From Chloroflexota bacterium (lineage in GTDB: Bacteria > Chloroflexota > Limnocylindria > P2-11E): DNA of 40,157 nt. The stretch spans positions 1 to 40,157 of the forward strand of contig VBEY01000238.1 of assembly GCA_005889295.1 (NCBI GenBank), in the 5' to 3' direction. The notes beneath the pieces are model-generated. The model was not told where the DNA came from. It saw nothing but the letters and a program-made list of their open reading frames with translations, and did not search any database. Within the stretch, counting starts at the first letter, position 1. The number at the start of each line of letters is the position of its first letter. The translations under genes were made by a program, and so were the position numbers. This document shows positions 1 to 9,486 of this stretch, in pieces.

Positions 1-470
1 TGCGCCTCGACGCCCGCGCGGATCGCCTCCTCGAGCTTGTGGGGATGGGCCGACCCGATGAGGACCGGCAGCCCTTTGCGTAGCCGCAGCTGCACGCCCT
101 CGTTGCCGCTTGTCACGTAGGCCCAGCCCTTCGGGCCGAGGCGAACGCCCCAACCGCCGTACTCCAGGAGCGGGTTGTAGCGACGGACCTCGAGGCCGAC
201 GATGTCGTCGAACGCGATCCGGCGAGCCGGCCACACGTACCTGAACGCGATCATCACGCCTACGTCCGTGACATCGACGTCGAGGTGCGAGAGCGACAAG
301 AGCACCGCCACGACCAGGACGACGAGCGGCCCAACGACCACCAGCCAAACCTCGGCGGGCCGCCCCGCGACCACCTCGACAACCGTAACGACCGCGACGA
401 CGACGATGGCCGCGACGAGCACCCCGAGGATCCCACCGTGAAAGTGCTGCTCCTCGTGGTACGGGCTCAC
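1..470 (-). CDS. Membrane protein with two N-terminal TM segments and PH-like domain (partial, C-terminus runs off window)
   Basis: Own translation of minus strand from GTG at 470: MSPYHEEQHFHGGILGVLVAAIVVVAVVTVVEVVAGRPAEVWLVVVGPLVVLVVAVLLSLSHLDVDVTDVGVMIAFRYVWPARRIAFDDIVGLEVRRYNPLLEYGGWGVRLGPKGWAYVTSGNEGVQLRLRKG..., open to position 1. GTGA overlap with the preceding gene stop. Not in ORF track because it is truncated. Confidence 0.8.
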   Translation of the reverse strand, partial: MSPYHEEQHFHGGILGVLVAAIVVVAVVTVVEVVAGRPAEVWLVVVGPLVVLVVAVLLSLSHLDVDVTDVGVMIAFRYVWPARRIAFDDIVGLEVRRYNPLLEYGGWGVRLGPKGWAYVTSGNEGVQLRLRKGLPVLIGSAHPHKLEEAIRAGVEA

Positions 471-1243
471 CGCCCCTTCCACACCGGCTTGCGCCGTTCG
501 AGGAATGCGGCGACTCCCTCGCGGAAATCGGCGCTCGTGTAGCAGAGCGCGACCAGGTCCGAGGCCTCGTCCGGCATCATGCGCGAGCGGATTCGGCGGA
601 CCATCTCTTTCGTCGCGTGGAGGGTGAGTGGTGCGTACGACGTGAGCTCGGCGACGAGCTCGCCGACGCGGGGTTCGAGGGCTTCCTCGCCGGCCACGAC
701 CTCCGAGACGAGCCCGATCGCGCGCGCCTCCTGCGCGTCGATGAGCCGCGCCGTGAGCACGAGCTCCTTCACCCGTCCGAGGCCCACGAGCGCCGCCAGC
801 CGCACGAGGTTCGCCGCGGAGAAGCAGTTTCCAAGCGTGCGGGCGACCGGGACTCCGAATCGCGCGGAGGGGGCCGCAACACGAAGGTCGCAGGCCGCGG
901 CGATCGCGAGGCCGCCGCCCACAACCGGGCCGCGCAGCGCCGCGATCGTCGGGACGCGAACGGCTTCGATCGCGCCGAGCCACGCGTCCATGCGGCGCTC
1001 GTAGTCCAGGGCCTGGGAGGCTTCTTTAAAATCCACGAACTGCGCGATGTCCGTGCCGGCCACGAACGCCTCGCTCGAGCCCGCCAGCACGACCGCCTTT
1101 ACCGTGGCGTCGCCGTTCGCGTCCCGGCAGACCGCGGCGATCCGGTCGTACATCGCGAAGGTCAACGCGTTCCGCGCGGCGGGGCGATCGACGTGGATCC
1201 AGAGAGCGGCCCCACGGCGTTCGGTGCGGATCTCCTCGCTCAT
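467..1243 (-). CDS. Enoyl-CoA hydratase/isomerase (crotonase) family protein
   Basis: MSEEIRTERRGAALWIHVDRPAARNALTFAMYDRI...AFVAGTDIAQF...GPVVGGGLAIAAACDLRVAAPSARFGVP; crotonase motifs. ATG at 1243 overlaps upstream stop (ATGA). The ORF track start at 2059 is an over-extension. Confidence 0.92.
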   Translation of the reverse strand: MSEEIRTERRGAALWIHVDRPAARNALTFAMYDRIAAVCRDANGDATVKAVVLAGSSEAFVAGTDIAQFVDFKEASQALDYERRMDAWLGAIEAVRVPTIAALRGPVVGGGLAIAAACDLRVAAPSARFGVPVARTLGNCFSAANLVRLAALVGLGRVKELVLTARLIDAQEARAIGLVSEVVAGEEALEPRVGELVAELTSYAPLTLHATKEMVRRIRSRMMPDEASDLVALCYTSADFREGVAAFLERRKPVWKGR

Positions 1244-2439
1244 GCCCGCGCGATGATGCCTTCGCTGGCGAGCCGATCGATGTCGTCGTCGCTGCACCCG
1301 ATCTCGCGCAGCACCTCCGCGCTGTGCTCGCCGAGGAGCGGACCCGCGCGTCGGTGCCGCACCGGGGTCCGTTCCAGACGAAGGGGCGAGCCGAGACCAC
1401 GCAGCGCGCCGAGGACCGGGTGCTCGAGGTCGATGAAGAACTTCCGCGCGAGGAGGTGCGGGTCCTCGAAGACATTGCCGTAATCCGCGATCTCGCCACA
1501 GGGAACGCCGGCGTCTCGCAGGAGCGCCAGCCAGTGCGCGGCGGGCCTGGTGCGAGTCACCTGCTCGATCGCCGCGACGAGCTCCGCGCGGTGATGGCGC
1601 CGCGCGTTCGCGTCCCCGTAGCGCGAGTCGGACTCGAGGGCGCCGAGCCCGAGAACGCGACAGAAGGCCGTCCAGTTCGGGGGTGTCGTCGCGCCGACGA
1701 TGAAGTGCCGGTCGGACGCGGCGACCGCCTGGTACGGCGCGACGAGTTTGTGCGCGGACCCGGCGGCCCGTGGGACCTCGCCGCTTCCGAAGTACATGCC
1801 GGCCTCCCAGACGGCGAGCGACACCGCGGACTCGAACATCGAAATGTCCACGAACTGCCCGCGACCGTCGCGGTCGCGGGCGCGGAGCGTCGCGAGTGTG
1901 GCGATGGTCGCGTACAGCGCGGCGGTGAGGTCCGCGATGGACACGCCAACCTTCACCGGCGCGCCGCCCTCCTCGCCGGTGATGCTCATGAGCCCGCTCT
2001 GCCCCTGGACGATGATGTCGAGGGCCGGCCGCGCGGCGTACGGACCGTCGAGGCCCCAACCGGTGACCGCCACGTAGATGAGCCGGGGATTGCTGTCGAG
2101 GAGCGAACGGGGCTCCAGGCCCAGGTCCTCCATTGTTCCCGGACGGAGGTTCTCGACGATCACGTCGGCCTCCTTTGCGAGCCGCCGGAACACCGCCCGG
2201 CCCTCTTCGCGCTTCAGGTCGATGGCGAGGCCGCGTTTGTTCCGGTTGAGGCGCGCGAAGTTGCCGCTCTCGCCCGAGGCGAGCGGCTCGAGGAGGCGAG
2301 CGAAGTCGCCCGCCCGCGGGTGCTCGACTTTCACGACGTCCGCGCCCAGGTCGGCAAGCTGCATCCCGCAGAACGGACCCGCCATGTAGTTGCCGATCTC
2401 GAGGACGCGGATGCCCAAAAGTGGCGGGGCGCCTAGCAC
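1240..2439 (-). CDS. CaiB/BaiF family CoA-transferase
   Basis: GIRVLEIGNYMAGPFCGMQLADLGADVVKVEHPRAGDFAR...NFARLNRNKRGLAIDLKREEGRAVFRRLAKEADVIVENLRPGTMEDLGL; class III CoA-transferase signature. GTG start at 2439 overlapping the stop region of the upstream gene. Confidence 0.92.
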   Translation of the reverse strand: MLGAPPLLGIRVLEIGNYMAGPFCGMQLADLGADVVKVEHPRAGDFARLLEPLASGESGNFARLNRNKRGLAIDLKREEGRAVFRRLAKEADVIVENLRPGTMEDLGLEPRSLLDSNPRLIYVAVTGWGLDGPYAARPALDIIVQGQSGLMSITGEEGGAPVKVGVSIADLTAALYATIATLATLRARDRDGRGQFVDISMFESAVSLAVWEAGMYFGSGEVPRAAGSAHKLVAPYQAVAASDRHFIVGATTPPNWTAFCRVLGLGALESDSRYGDANARRHHRAELVAAIEQVTRTRPAAHWLALLRDAGVPCGEIADYGNVFEDPHLLARKFFIDLEHPVLGALRGLGSPLRLERTPVRHRRAGPLLGEHSAEVLREIGCSDDDIDRLASEGIIARA

Positions 2440-3383
2440 GTGCCCCAGCGGTCGAGCACCCGGTCGCCGCTCCGCCGCCAGACGCCGGCGTGCAGACCCT
2501 CCGATCCGACGAACCACACCTCGACGCCGCGCGAGAACACCCCCGTGACCGTGCACGACGTTTCGAGGTCGACGCGGGTCACATCGCCTCCGGTCACCTT
2601 CAGGACGACACCGTTGTCTCCGGTGATGTAGGTGGCACCGGCGGCGCGGACCGACGCGCGCAACGGGGTCTTCACTCCGCTCTCGAGCGCGCGCCATGCG
2701 CCGTCGAAGCGAAGCAGGACGCCGTCGTCGCCAGCCGCGATCGCGTCGGTCGGAGACGCGCCTGCCACCGTACGCAGTGTGGCGGTCGTGCCGGTTTCGA
2801 TCTGACGCCAGCCCGCTGGCTCGAGGCTGTACGCGACGCCTCCCGATCCGACGGCCCAGGCCGAGGTTCCGGTGAACGCCGCGACCCCGAAAAGATCTTC
2901 TGTGATGCCCTGCGCGTAAACATCCCATCCCGCCGCGCTCTCGCGCTGCACGGTCCCCTTCTCACCAACGACCAACGCGCCGTCCGGAAGGAGCGAAATG
3001 CCGTTGAGATCGGCGATGCCGAGGTCCTCGGCGCGAATTGTCTTCGCCACCGCATCGATGATGAGGACGCGACCCGCCCCGCCGACCGCGAGGACGGTGT
3101 CACGGGTGCACGCCGCATAGACAAGCGACCGGAGCGTGGTGTCGACGAGCTGCCAGCGCTGCCCATCGAAGCGGCCGATGCCGCCACCGTTCGAGACCAC
3201 GAAGACGTCGTCGAGCGTCGCACAGCCCGAGGAGAGCGGCTGTTGAAAGACGGCCGGTCCGGTGTCCGGCTCCGGCGTCGCCGTCCGGCGTGGCGTCGCC
3301 GAGGGCGATGGGAGGACCGGCGTCGGTCGCGTGACAATGCCGACAGCCGCGCCCGCGCCGACCGCGACGACGAGCATGACCAC
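2433..3383 (-). CDS. Predicted membrane-anchored/secreted propeller-like repeat protein, function unknown
   Basis: N-terminal hydrophobic segment MVMLVVAVGAGAAVGIV, Pro/Thr-rich linker, then repeated Gly/Asp-rich strands (VFVVSNGGGIGRFDGQRWQLV, VLAVGGAGRVLIID, ALVVGEKGTVQRES, AWAVGSGGVAYSLE, AIAAGDDGVLLRFDGAW, TYITGDNGVVLKV). Confidence 0.75.
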   Translation of the reverse strand: MVMLVVAVGAGAAVGIVTRPTPVLPSPSATPRRTATPEPDTGPAVFQQPLSSGCATLDDVFVVSNGGGIGRFDGQRWQLVDTTLRSLVYAACTRDTVLAVGGAGRVLIIDAVAKTIRAEDLGIADLNGISLLPDGALVVGEKGTVQRESAAGWDVYAQGITEDLFGVAAFTGTSAWAVGSGGVAYSLEPAGWRQIETGTTATLRTVAGASPTDAIAAGDDGVLLRFDGAWRALESGVKTPLRASVRAAGATYITGDNGVVLKVTGGDVTRVDLETSCTVTGVFSRGVEVWFVGSEGLHAGVWRRSGDRVLDRWGTC

Positions 3384-3427
3384 GGCAGCCGCGAGGGCCG
3401 TGCTCGTGCGGAGCGCTCCGATTGGAA

Positions 3428-4354
3428 TCAGTCCATGGCCTCGAGTCTCTTTATGCGCTCCTCGATAGGCGGATGGGTGTCGAAGAGGTGGTCAAAGAAC
3501 GCTGGGGCGTCCTTCAAAGGATTGGCGATGTAAAGGGCTGCGGTCGCCTTGTTCGCCACCTCGAGCGGCTCCTTGTCTGCCGCGATCTTGCGGAGCGCGG
3601 ACGCGAGGCCCGGCGGGTAACGGGTGAGGAGCGCGCCGGACGCGTCGGCGAGGTACTCGCGCTGCCGCGACACGGCGAGCTGGATGAGCGTCGCGATGAT
3701 CGGCGTCAGTACAGCGAGCGCTATCGCGATGACCGCGATGATCGCGCCCCCGCCCCCACGATCACGATCGCGTCCGCGGCCCCAGAACATCGACCGCCAC
3801 ATCCAGTCGGCGAGGAGCGCGACCGTGCCGACGAGAACGACGACGAGGACCATCACCCGGATATCGCGGTTGCCGACGTGCGACAGCTCGTGCGCGATCA
3901 CCCCCTCGAGCTCCGTTCGATCGAGCTTGTCGAGGAGGCCGCGCGTCACCGCGATCGACGCGTGCTGCGGATCGCGCCCGGTCGCGAACGCGTTCGGGGC
4001 CGAATCGTCGATCACATAGATCTTCGGTGCTGGGATCCCGAGCCCGATGGCCAGCGTCTCCACGATGTTGCGAAGCTGCGGCTCCTCGCTCGGACCGAGC
4101 TCGCGGGCCTGACTCTGCGCGAGGATCAGCTTGTCGCCGGCGAAGTAGGACGCGAGCGCGCCACCGATCGAGAGGGCGAACGCGAACGGCAGCGCCGCGA
4201 TACCGCCTCCCGGTGCGAAGTACTCGCCGACGAAGTAGGCGAGCACCGCGACCAGGCCGGTGAAGACAGCGATCAGCAGCAGCGTGCGCCAGCGGTTCGC
4301 CGCGGCCGCTTCATAGATCGAGAGTCGCGCTGGTGTCGGGTCTGCGGTCACCAA
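3428..4354 (-). CDS. htpX: M48 family zinc metalloprotease, HtpX-like
   Basis: HELSH zinc motif in LEGVIAHELSHVGNRDIRVM, N-terminal TM segments, QREYLADASGALLTRYPPGLASAL, DTHPPIEERI C-terminus typical of HtpX. Confidence 0.92.
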   Translation of the reverse strand: MVTADPTPARLSIYEAAAANRWRTLLLIAVFTGLVAVLAYFVGEYFAPGGGIAALPFAFALSIGGALASYFAGDKLILAQSQARELGPSEEPQLRNIVETLAIGLGIPAPKIYVIDDSAPNAFATGRDPQHASIAVTRGLLDKLDRTELEGVIAHELSHVGNRDIRVMVLVVVLVGTVALLADWMWRSMFWGRGRDRDRGGGGAIIAVIAIALAVLTPIIATLIQLAVSRQREYLADASGALLTRYPPGLASALRKIAADKEPLEVANKATAALYIANPLKDAPAFFDHLFDTHPPIEERIKRLEAMD

Positions 4355-4374
4355 CTCAAAAGGCTAGAGCTTCG

Positions 4375-4935
4375 CTAGAACTTCACCTGCGGCGTCTCGC
4401 GCTCGGCCGCATCGGCGAGCTCGAAGTATTGCTCCGGCTTGAAGCCGAACATGCCGGCGAAGACGTTCGTCGGGAAGGTCTGCAGCGAGGTGTTGTAGTC
4501 GCGCACGTTGCCGTTGTAGAAGCGGCGCGCGAACGCGATCTTGTCCTCGGTCGCGGTCAGGTTCTCGGAGAGATCCTTGAACTCCTGCACGGCCTGCAGC
4601 TGTGGGTAGTTCTCCGCGACCGCGAAGACCGAGCGCAGCGCGGTGGTCAGCATGTTCTCGGCCTGAGCGCGCTCCGCAGGAGACGCCGACGCGCCGGCCG
4701 CGACCGCCGCGGCGCGAGCCTCGGTCACCTTCTGAAAAACCGTGGACTCGTGCGTGGCGTAGCCCTTGACGGTCTCGACGAGGTTCGGGATGAGGTCGTG
4801 ACGCCGCTTCAGCTGGACATCGATGTCTGCCCAGGCCTCCTTCACGCGCTGTCGCAGCGTGATGAGGCGGTTGTAGGTGCCGATGAAGAAGAGGGCGAGC
4901 GCGGCGACGATAACGAGAACGACGACGATCTCCAC
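4375..4935 (-). CDS. lemA: LemA family protein
   Basis: YNRLITLRQRVKEAWADIDVQLKRRHDLIPNLVETVKGYATHE...AENYPQLQAVQEFKDLSENLTATEDKIAFARRFYNGNVRDYNTSLQTFPTNVFAGMFGF; diagnostic LemA motifs. Confidence 0.95.
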   Translation of the reverse strand: MEIVVVLVIVAALALFFIGTYNRLITLRQRVKEAWADIDVQLKRRHDLIPNLVETVKGYATHESTVFQKVTEARAAAVAAGASASPAERAQAENMLTTALRSVFAVAENYPQLQAVQEFKDLSENLTATEDKIAFARRFYNGNVRDYNTSLQTFPTNVFAGMFGFKPEQYFELADAAERETPQVKF

Positions 4936-5010
4936 GAACCCTCCCCTGGGACCCCTGCCCTGCGCCGAGGCTAGCAGAAGGCGGCGCGTCGGGCGCCGCG
5001 ATGGGGATCG

Positions 5011-6873
5011 CTAGCCGAGGAGTGCCTTCACCGCGCGGACGATGTGGACCGTGCTGAGGCCGGCGTCGTCCAGCATCTCGGCCGGTTTCCCGGAGCCCGG
5101 CATCTTGCGTACCGCGAGGTGCTTGTAGCGCAGGTCGCGGAACCCGCGCTCGGCGAGCGCGGCGAGAACGGCGTCTCCGATCCCTCCCTCGGCCCAGTGA
5201 TCCTCCACCACGACGACACGGCCGCCCGTCGCGCGCGCCGCATCGGCAAGCGTGTCGCCGTCGATGGGTTTCACCGTGTAGAGGTCGATGACCCGCACCG
5301 GGATGTCCTCATGGGCGAGCACGTCGACCGCTTTCAGGGCTTCGTGAAGGGTGATGCCGGCGGCGACGATCGTCGCACGATCCTTGTTCGAGCCACCGCG
5401 CACGACCTTGCTGCCGCCAATCGGAAAGCTCTCGCCCTTGTCGTAGATGATCGGCGTCTTCTCTCGCGTCGTCCGGAGATAGGTGATCCCGTCGCGATCG
5501 GCCATCTGCGCGACGAGCTTCGCGGTCTGATTCCCGTCGGATGGGTAGAGCACGGTGCTTCCGTGGACCGCGCGCATCATCGCGAGGTCCTCGAGGCCCA
5601 TCTGCGAGGGGCCGTCCTCGCCGATCGAGACACCCGCGTGCGAGCCAGCGAGGCGGATCTGCGCGCGCGAGATCGCGGCCATGCGGATGAAGTCGTAGGC
5701 GCGCGTGAAGAAGGCTGCAAAGGTCGAGGCGAACGGGACCAGATCCACGACCTGCATGCCGACCGCGGCCGCGACCATCTGCTGTTCGGCGATGTACATC
5801 TCGAAGAACCGTTCGGGCGCCGTCTTCTTGAAGTCCTCGGCGTGCGTCGAGTTCGAGACCTCGGCATCCAGCACGACCACGTCCTTGCGCGCGGCACCGA
5901 GCGCGGCCAGCGCCTCGCCGTACGCCTTTCGGGTCGCGATCGGCTCGGTGTAGGTCCGTAGGGCGAGCGATCCGGTGCGCTGCATCGAGGGCCGCTCCCA
6001 CCGCTCGGGCTTCGCGACAGGGAACGTGCGCGAGCGCGTCTCGCCGCCGAGCTCGGCGATGGCCTGCTTCGCCTGGTCGGGATCGAGGGCTTTGCCATGC
6101 CAGCCTTCCTTGTTCTCGATGAACGAGACGCCCTTCCCCTTCACGGTGCGGGCAAGCACCGCGGTCGGCCGTTCGGCCGCGCGAGCGCGCGCGTAGGCGT
6201 CGTCGATTTCGGCGAGATCATGGCCGTCGATGACGATCGGGTCGATGCCAAAGGCGCGGACCCGCGCGGCATAGGCGCCCATGTCCCATTCGAGCTCGGT
6301 GGGGCCGCGCTGACCCAGCCGATTCACGTCGACGATCGCCGTGAGATTCGAAAGCCCTTCGTGACCGGCGTGATCGAAGGCCTCCCAGACCGAGCCCTCA
6401 GCAGTCTCGCTGTCGCCGACGAGAACCCACACGTGGTAGGGCGCGTCGAGGGGGCGCTTTCCAGCGAGTGCGATGCCGACGCCGATGGGGAGGCCTTGAC
6501 CGAGCGACCCCGTGGCTACGTCCACCCACGGGAGGATCGGCGTGGGGTGTCCCTCGAGGCGGCTTCCGAGCTTCCGGAACGTCATCAGCTCGTCGTCGTT
6601 GATCGCGCCCGCCGCTTTGAACATCGCGTAGACAAGCGGCGACGCGTGGCCTTTCGAAAAGATCAAGTGATCGTTGGCTGGGTTGTCCGGCTGCCCAAAG
6701 TCGTACCGGAGATGTCCCGCCAGGAGGACCGCGATGAGGTCCGCGGCCGAGAGCGAGGAGGTCGGGTGCCCGGATGCCGCCGCGGTGGAGCAGCGAATGC
6801 TGTCGATGCGAAGCTGTCGGGCTAACTCGCGGTACAGGTCGAGTTTGGTGCCGGTTTCGGCCACGGTGGCCAC
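5011..6873 (-). CDS. tkt: Transketolase
   Basis: 620 aa; GHPTSSLSAADLIAVLLAGHLRYD, FSKGHASPLVYAMF, GSLGQGLPIGVGIALAGK, TPP motif GDSETAEGSVWEA...; C-terminal VVVEDHWAEGGIGDAV. GTG start at 6873. Confidence 0.93.
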   Translation of the reverse strand: MATVAETGTKLDLYRELARQLRIDSIRCSTAAASGHPTSSLSAADLIAVLLAGHLRYDFGQPDNPANDHLIFSKGHASPLVYAMFKAAGAINDDELMTFRKLGSRLEGHPTPILPWVDVATGSLGQGLPIGVGIALAGKRPLDAPYHVWVLVGDSETAEGSVWEAFDHAGHEGLSNLTAIVDVNRLGQRGPTELEWDMGAYAARVRAFGIDPIVIDGHDLAEIDDAYARARAAERPTAVLARTVKGKGVSFIENKEGWHGKALDPDQAKQAIAELGGETRSRTFPVAKPERWERPSMQRTGSLALRTYTEPIATRKAYGEALAALGAARKDVVVLDAEVSNSTHAEDFKKTAPERFFEMYIAEQQMVAAAVGMQVVDLVPFASTFAAFFTRAYDFIRMAAISRAQIRLAGSHAGVSIGEDGPSQMGLEDLAMMRAVHGSTVLYPSDGNQTAKLVAQMADRDGITYLRTTREKTPIIYDKGESFPIGGSKVVRGGSNKDRATIVAAGITLHEALKAVDVLAHEDIPVRVIDLYTVKPIDGDTLADAARATGGRVVVVEDHWAEGGIGDAVLAALAERGFRDLRYKHLAVRKMPGSGKPAEMLDDAGLSTVHIVRAVKALLG

Positions 6874-6965
6874 GCGATAACCCTAACGCACAATGCTCAC
6901 GTCGACGCGTGCCATGAACGCGGACCAAAATCCGCCCGAAGGGCGATAGAAGAGGCGCGAAGCGA

Positions 6966-7865
6966 GTGGAGATCGGCCTTTATGGACTCGGGCGCATGGG
7001 CGGAAACATGGTCACGCGACTCGCGCGCGGCGGGCATCGCGTGATCGCCGGGAACCGTAGCCCCGAGCCGGTACAGGAAGCGTCGAAACACGGCGCGGTA
7101 CCGTCGACCTCGGTCGAGGACATGGTCAAGAAGATGAAGCCGCCTCGCGTGCTCTGGGCCATGGTCCCAGCAGGCGATGTCACCGACCACACGCTCGATG
7201 AGTTCGCCCGTTTCGCTTCGCGGGGCGATGTGCTCGTCGATGGCGGCAACAGCTACTTCCGCGATTCGATGCGGCGCGCGGACAAATACTCCGCGATGGG
7301 GTTCCGGTTCATGGACGTCGGCGTGTCCGGGGGAATCTGGGGGCTCGAGAACGGCTACTGCATGATGGTCGGCGGACCCGCGGACGCGGTCGCGATCGCC
7401 AAGCCCGCGCTCGACACGCTCGCGCCTCCGAATGGTTGGGCCCACTTCGGAAAGAACGGCGCCGGCCACTTCGTGAAGATGGTCCACAACGGGATCGAGT
7501 ACGGAATGATGCAGGCGTACGGTGAGGGGTTCGAGCTCCTGCATGCGAGCGAGTTCGCGCTCGACCTCCGCAAGGTCTCCACGGTCTGGCTTCAGGGGAG
7601 CGTCGTGCGCTCGTGGCTGCTCGAGCTTGCCGAACGCGCCTTTGAGCAGGAGGGCAGCGACCTGAAGAACATCAAGGGCTGGGTGGAGGATTCCGGTGAA
7701 GGCCGCTGGACCGTCCTCGAGGCCGTGACCCACGGCGTGCCCATGACCGCCATCGCTCACTCGCTCTTCGCGCGCTTCGTGTCGCGACAGGAAGACAGTT
7801 ACGCGATGAAGGTGGCGGCCGCGCTCCGGAATCAGTTCGGCGGTCACTCCCTGAAGAAAGATTGA
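6966..7865 (+). CDS. gnd: 6-phosphogluconate dehydrogenase (decarboxylating), short form
   Basis: MEIGLYGLGRMGGNMVTRLARGGHRVIAGNRS...DVGVSGGIWGLENGYCMMVGG...HFVKMVHNGIEYGMMQAYGEGFELL; GTG start at 6966. Confidence 0.94.
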   Translation: MEIGLYGLGRMGGNMVTRLARGGHRVIAGNRSPEPVQEASKHGAVPSTSVEDMVKKMKPPRVLWAMVPAGDVTDHTLDEFARFASRGDVLVDGGNSYFRDSMRRADKYSAMGFRFMDVGVSGGIWGLENGYCMMVGGPADAVAIAKPALDTLAPPNGWAHFGKNGAGHFVKMVHNGIEYGMMQAYGEGFELLHASEFALDLRKVSTVWLQGSVVRSWLLELAERAFEQEGSDLKNIKGWVEDSGEGRWTVLEAVTHGVPMTAIAHSLFARFVSRQEDSYAMKVAAALRNQFGGHSLKKD

Positions 7866-7962
7866 GGCCGAGCGAGGAGTGGCTCCGCCACGACGCGCGA
7901 GTCGACCAGCCTTGAGCGAGTCTCCGGCGCGCAGCGCCGAGATTGAGAAGGAATAAGAGAAG

Positions 7963-9486
7963 CTGGCGACCACCACCCTCAACCCGCTGCGCGAGGGGCT
8001 GCGGCTCTCACGCATCCCCGAGCCCTCGACGATCGTCATCTTCGGCGGCTCGGGCGACCTCGCTCAGCGCAAGCTCATCCCCGCGCTCTACAACCTCGCG
8101 TTGCAGCGCCTCCTGCCGGCGACGTTTTCCGTCGTCGGCACCGCGCGCAAGCCGATGAGCCACGAGGAGTATCGCGAGGAGCTCCACGCCGCCGTCGCGC
8201 AGCACAGCCGGACGAGGCCACTGAACGAGGAGGTCTGGCGCAGCTTCGCCGAGCATCTGCATTTCGTCGCGACCCCTGACGACGCCGGATACGAGACGCT
8301 CCGACGCACGCTGGATCAGCTCGACTTCGCGCTGGGCACACACGCGAACCGTCTCTTCTACCTCGCGACGCCGCCCCCCGCTTACGAGCCGATCGTCAAG
8401 GCGATAGCCGAGCACCGTCTGCGAGGTCAGACCGGCTGGGCGCGCATCGTCGTCGAGAAGCCGTTTGGCCACGACCGCGAGTCGGCGCGGGCGCTCAACG
8501 AGGTGGTCCACACCGTCTTCCGCGAGGACGAGGTGTTCCGAATCGATCATTACCTGGGCAAGGAGACCGTTCAGAACATCCTCGTCCTGCGTTTCGCCAA
8601 CGGGATCTTCGAACCGATCTGGAACCGCCAGTACGTCGACCACGTGCAGATCACGGTGGCCGAGACGATCGGGGTCGAGGAGCGGGCCGGCTATTACGAG
8701 CAGGCCGGGGCGATGCGCGACATCGTCCAGAACCATCTCCTTCAGCTCCTGGCGCTCGTCTCGATGGAGCCGCCGGCCGCGTTCGACGACAAGGCGGTCC
8801 GCGACGAGAAGGTGAAGGTGATGCGCGCGCTTCGCCCGATCGCTGGGGAGGACCTTTCGACGAACGCGGTGCGGGGGCAGTACACCCGCGGCTTCATCGA
8901 GGGCGTGCCCGTGCCCGGATATCGCGAAGAACCGGGCGTCGCACCCGACTCGCGGACGGAGACCTACGTCGCGCTGAAGTCGTGGGTCGATAACTGGCGC
9001 TGGGAGGGCACACCCTTCTACCTCCGAACCGGCAAACGGCTCCCGAAGCACTCGACCGAGATCGCGATCCAGTTCCGCGTCGCGCCGCACCAGCTCTTCT
9101 CCCGCGAAGCGTTGGCGGGCCTCGAGCCGAACGCGCTCGTCCTCCGCATCCAGCCGGACGAAGGGATTTCGCTGAAGTTCGGCGCGAAGGTCCCTGTACA
9201 GGGCATCCGCATTCGCGCCGTGAACATGGACTTCGACTACGGCGCGTCCTTCATGGTCGATGCTCCGGACGCGTACGAGACGCTCATCCTCGACGCGCTC
9301 CGCGGCGACGCGACCCTGTTCACACGACACGACGAGGTCGACGAGCAGTGGGCTTTCGTCGATCCGATCATCAAAGGCTGGGGCGAGGCGCCAGGCGGGC
9401 CAGCGCTGTACGAGGCCGGCACCTGGGGTCCGGTCGAGGCGGACAACCTCATCGAACGGGACGGACGAGAGTGGCGCAAGGCGTAG
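7963..9486 (+). CDS. zwf: Glucose-6-phosphate 1-dehydrogenase (probable CTG start)
   Basis: [25 protein letters not shown]...[11 protein letters not shown]...[30 protein letters not shown]. The N-terminal NADP motif lies upstream of the first GTG/TTG/ATG; in-frame TAA at 7954-7956; the first usable codon is CTG 7963 with AAGGA about 10 nt upstream. Confidence 0.93.
   Translation: MATTTLNPLREGLRLSRIPEPSTIVIFGGSGDLAQRKLIPALYNLALQRLLPATFSVVGTARKPMSHEEYREELHAAVAQHSRTRPLNEEVWRSFAEHLHFVATPDDAGYETLRRTLDQLDFALGTHANRLFYLATPPPAYEPIVKAIAEHRLRGQTGWARIVVEKPFGHDRESARALNEVVHTVFREDEVFRIDHYLGKETVQNILVLRFANGIFEPIWNRQYVDHVQITVAETIGVEERAGYYEQAGAMRDIVQNHLLQLLALVSMEPPAAFDDKAVRDEKVKVMRALRPIAGEDLSTNAVRGQYTRGFIEGVPVPGYREEPGVAPDSRTETYVALKSWVDNWRWEGTPFYLRTGKRLPKHSTEIAIQFRVAPHQLFSREALAGLEPNALVLRIQPDEGISLKFGAKVPVQGIRIRAVNMDFDYGASFMVDAPDAYETLILDALRGDATLFTRHDEVDEQWAFVDPIIKGWGEAPGGPALYEAGTWGPVEADNLIERDGREWRKA

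Noticed and set aside
467-2059. 530-aa minus ORF as a single fusion protein
   Set aside because: The N-terminal Arg-rich half is out-of-frame shadow of the CoA-transferase gene; the real crotonase starts at ATG 1243.
7926-7938. GGCGC-GCA-GCGCC hairpin between gnd and zwf
   Set aside because: Short GC hairpin with loop of 3 and no T tract; expected frequently at this GC content.
6897-8039. 380-aa minus-strand ORF opposite gnd
   Set aside because: Antisense shadow ORF; the plus strand encodes an unmistakable 6-phosphogluconate dehydrogenase.
8008-9330. 440-aa minus-strand ORF opposite zwf
   Set aside because: High-GC antisense ORF; plus-strand G6PDH motifs are clear.
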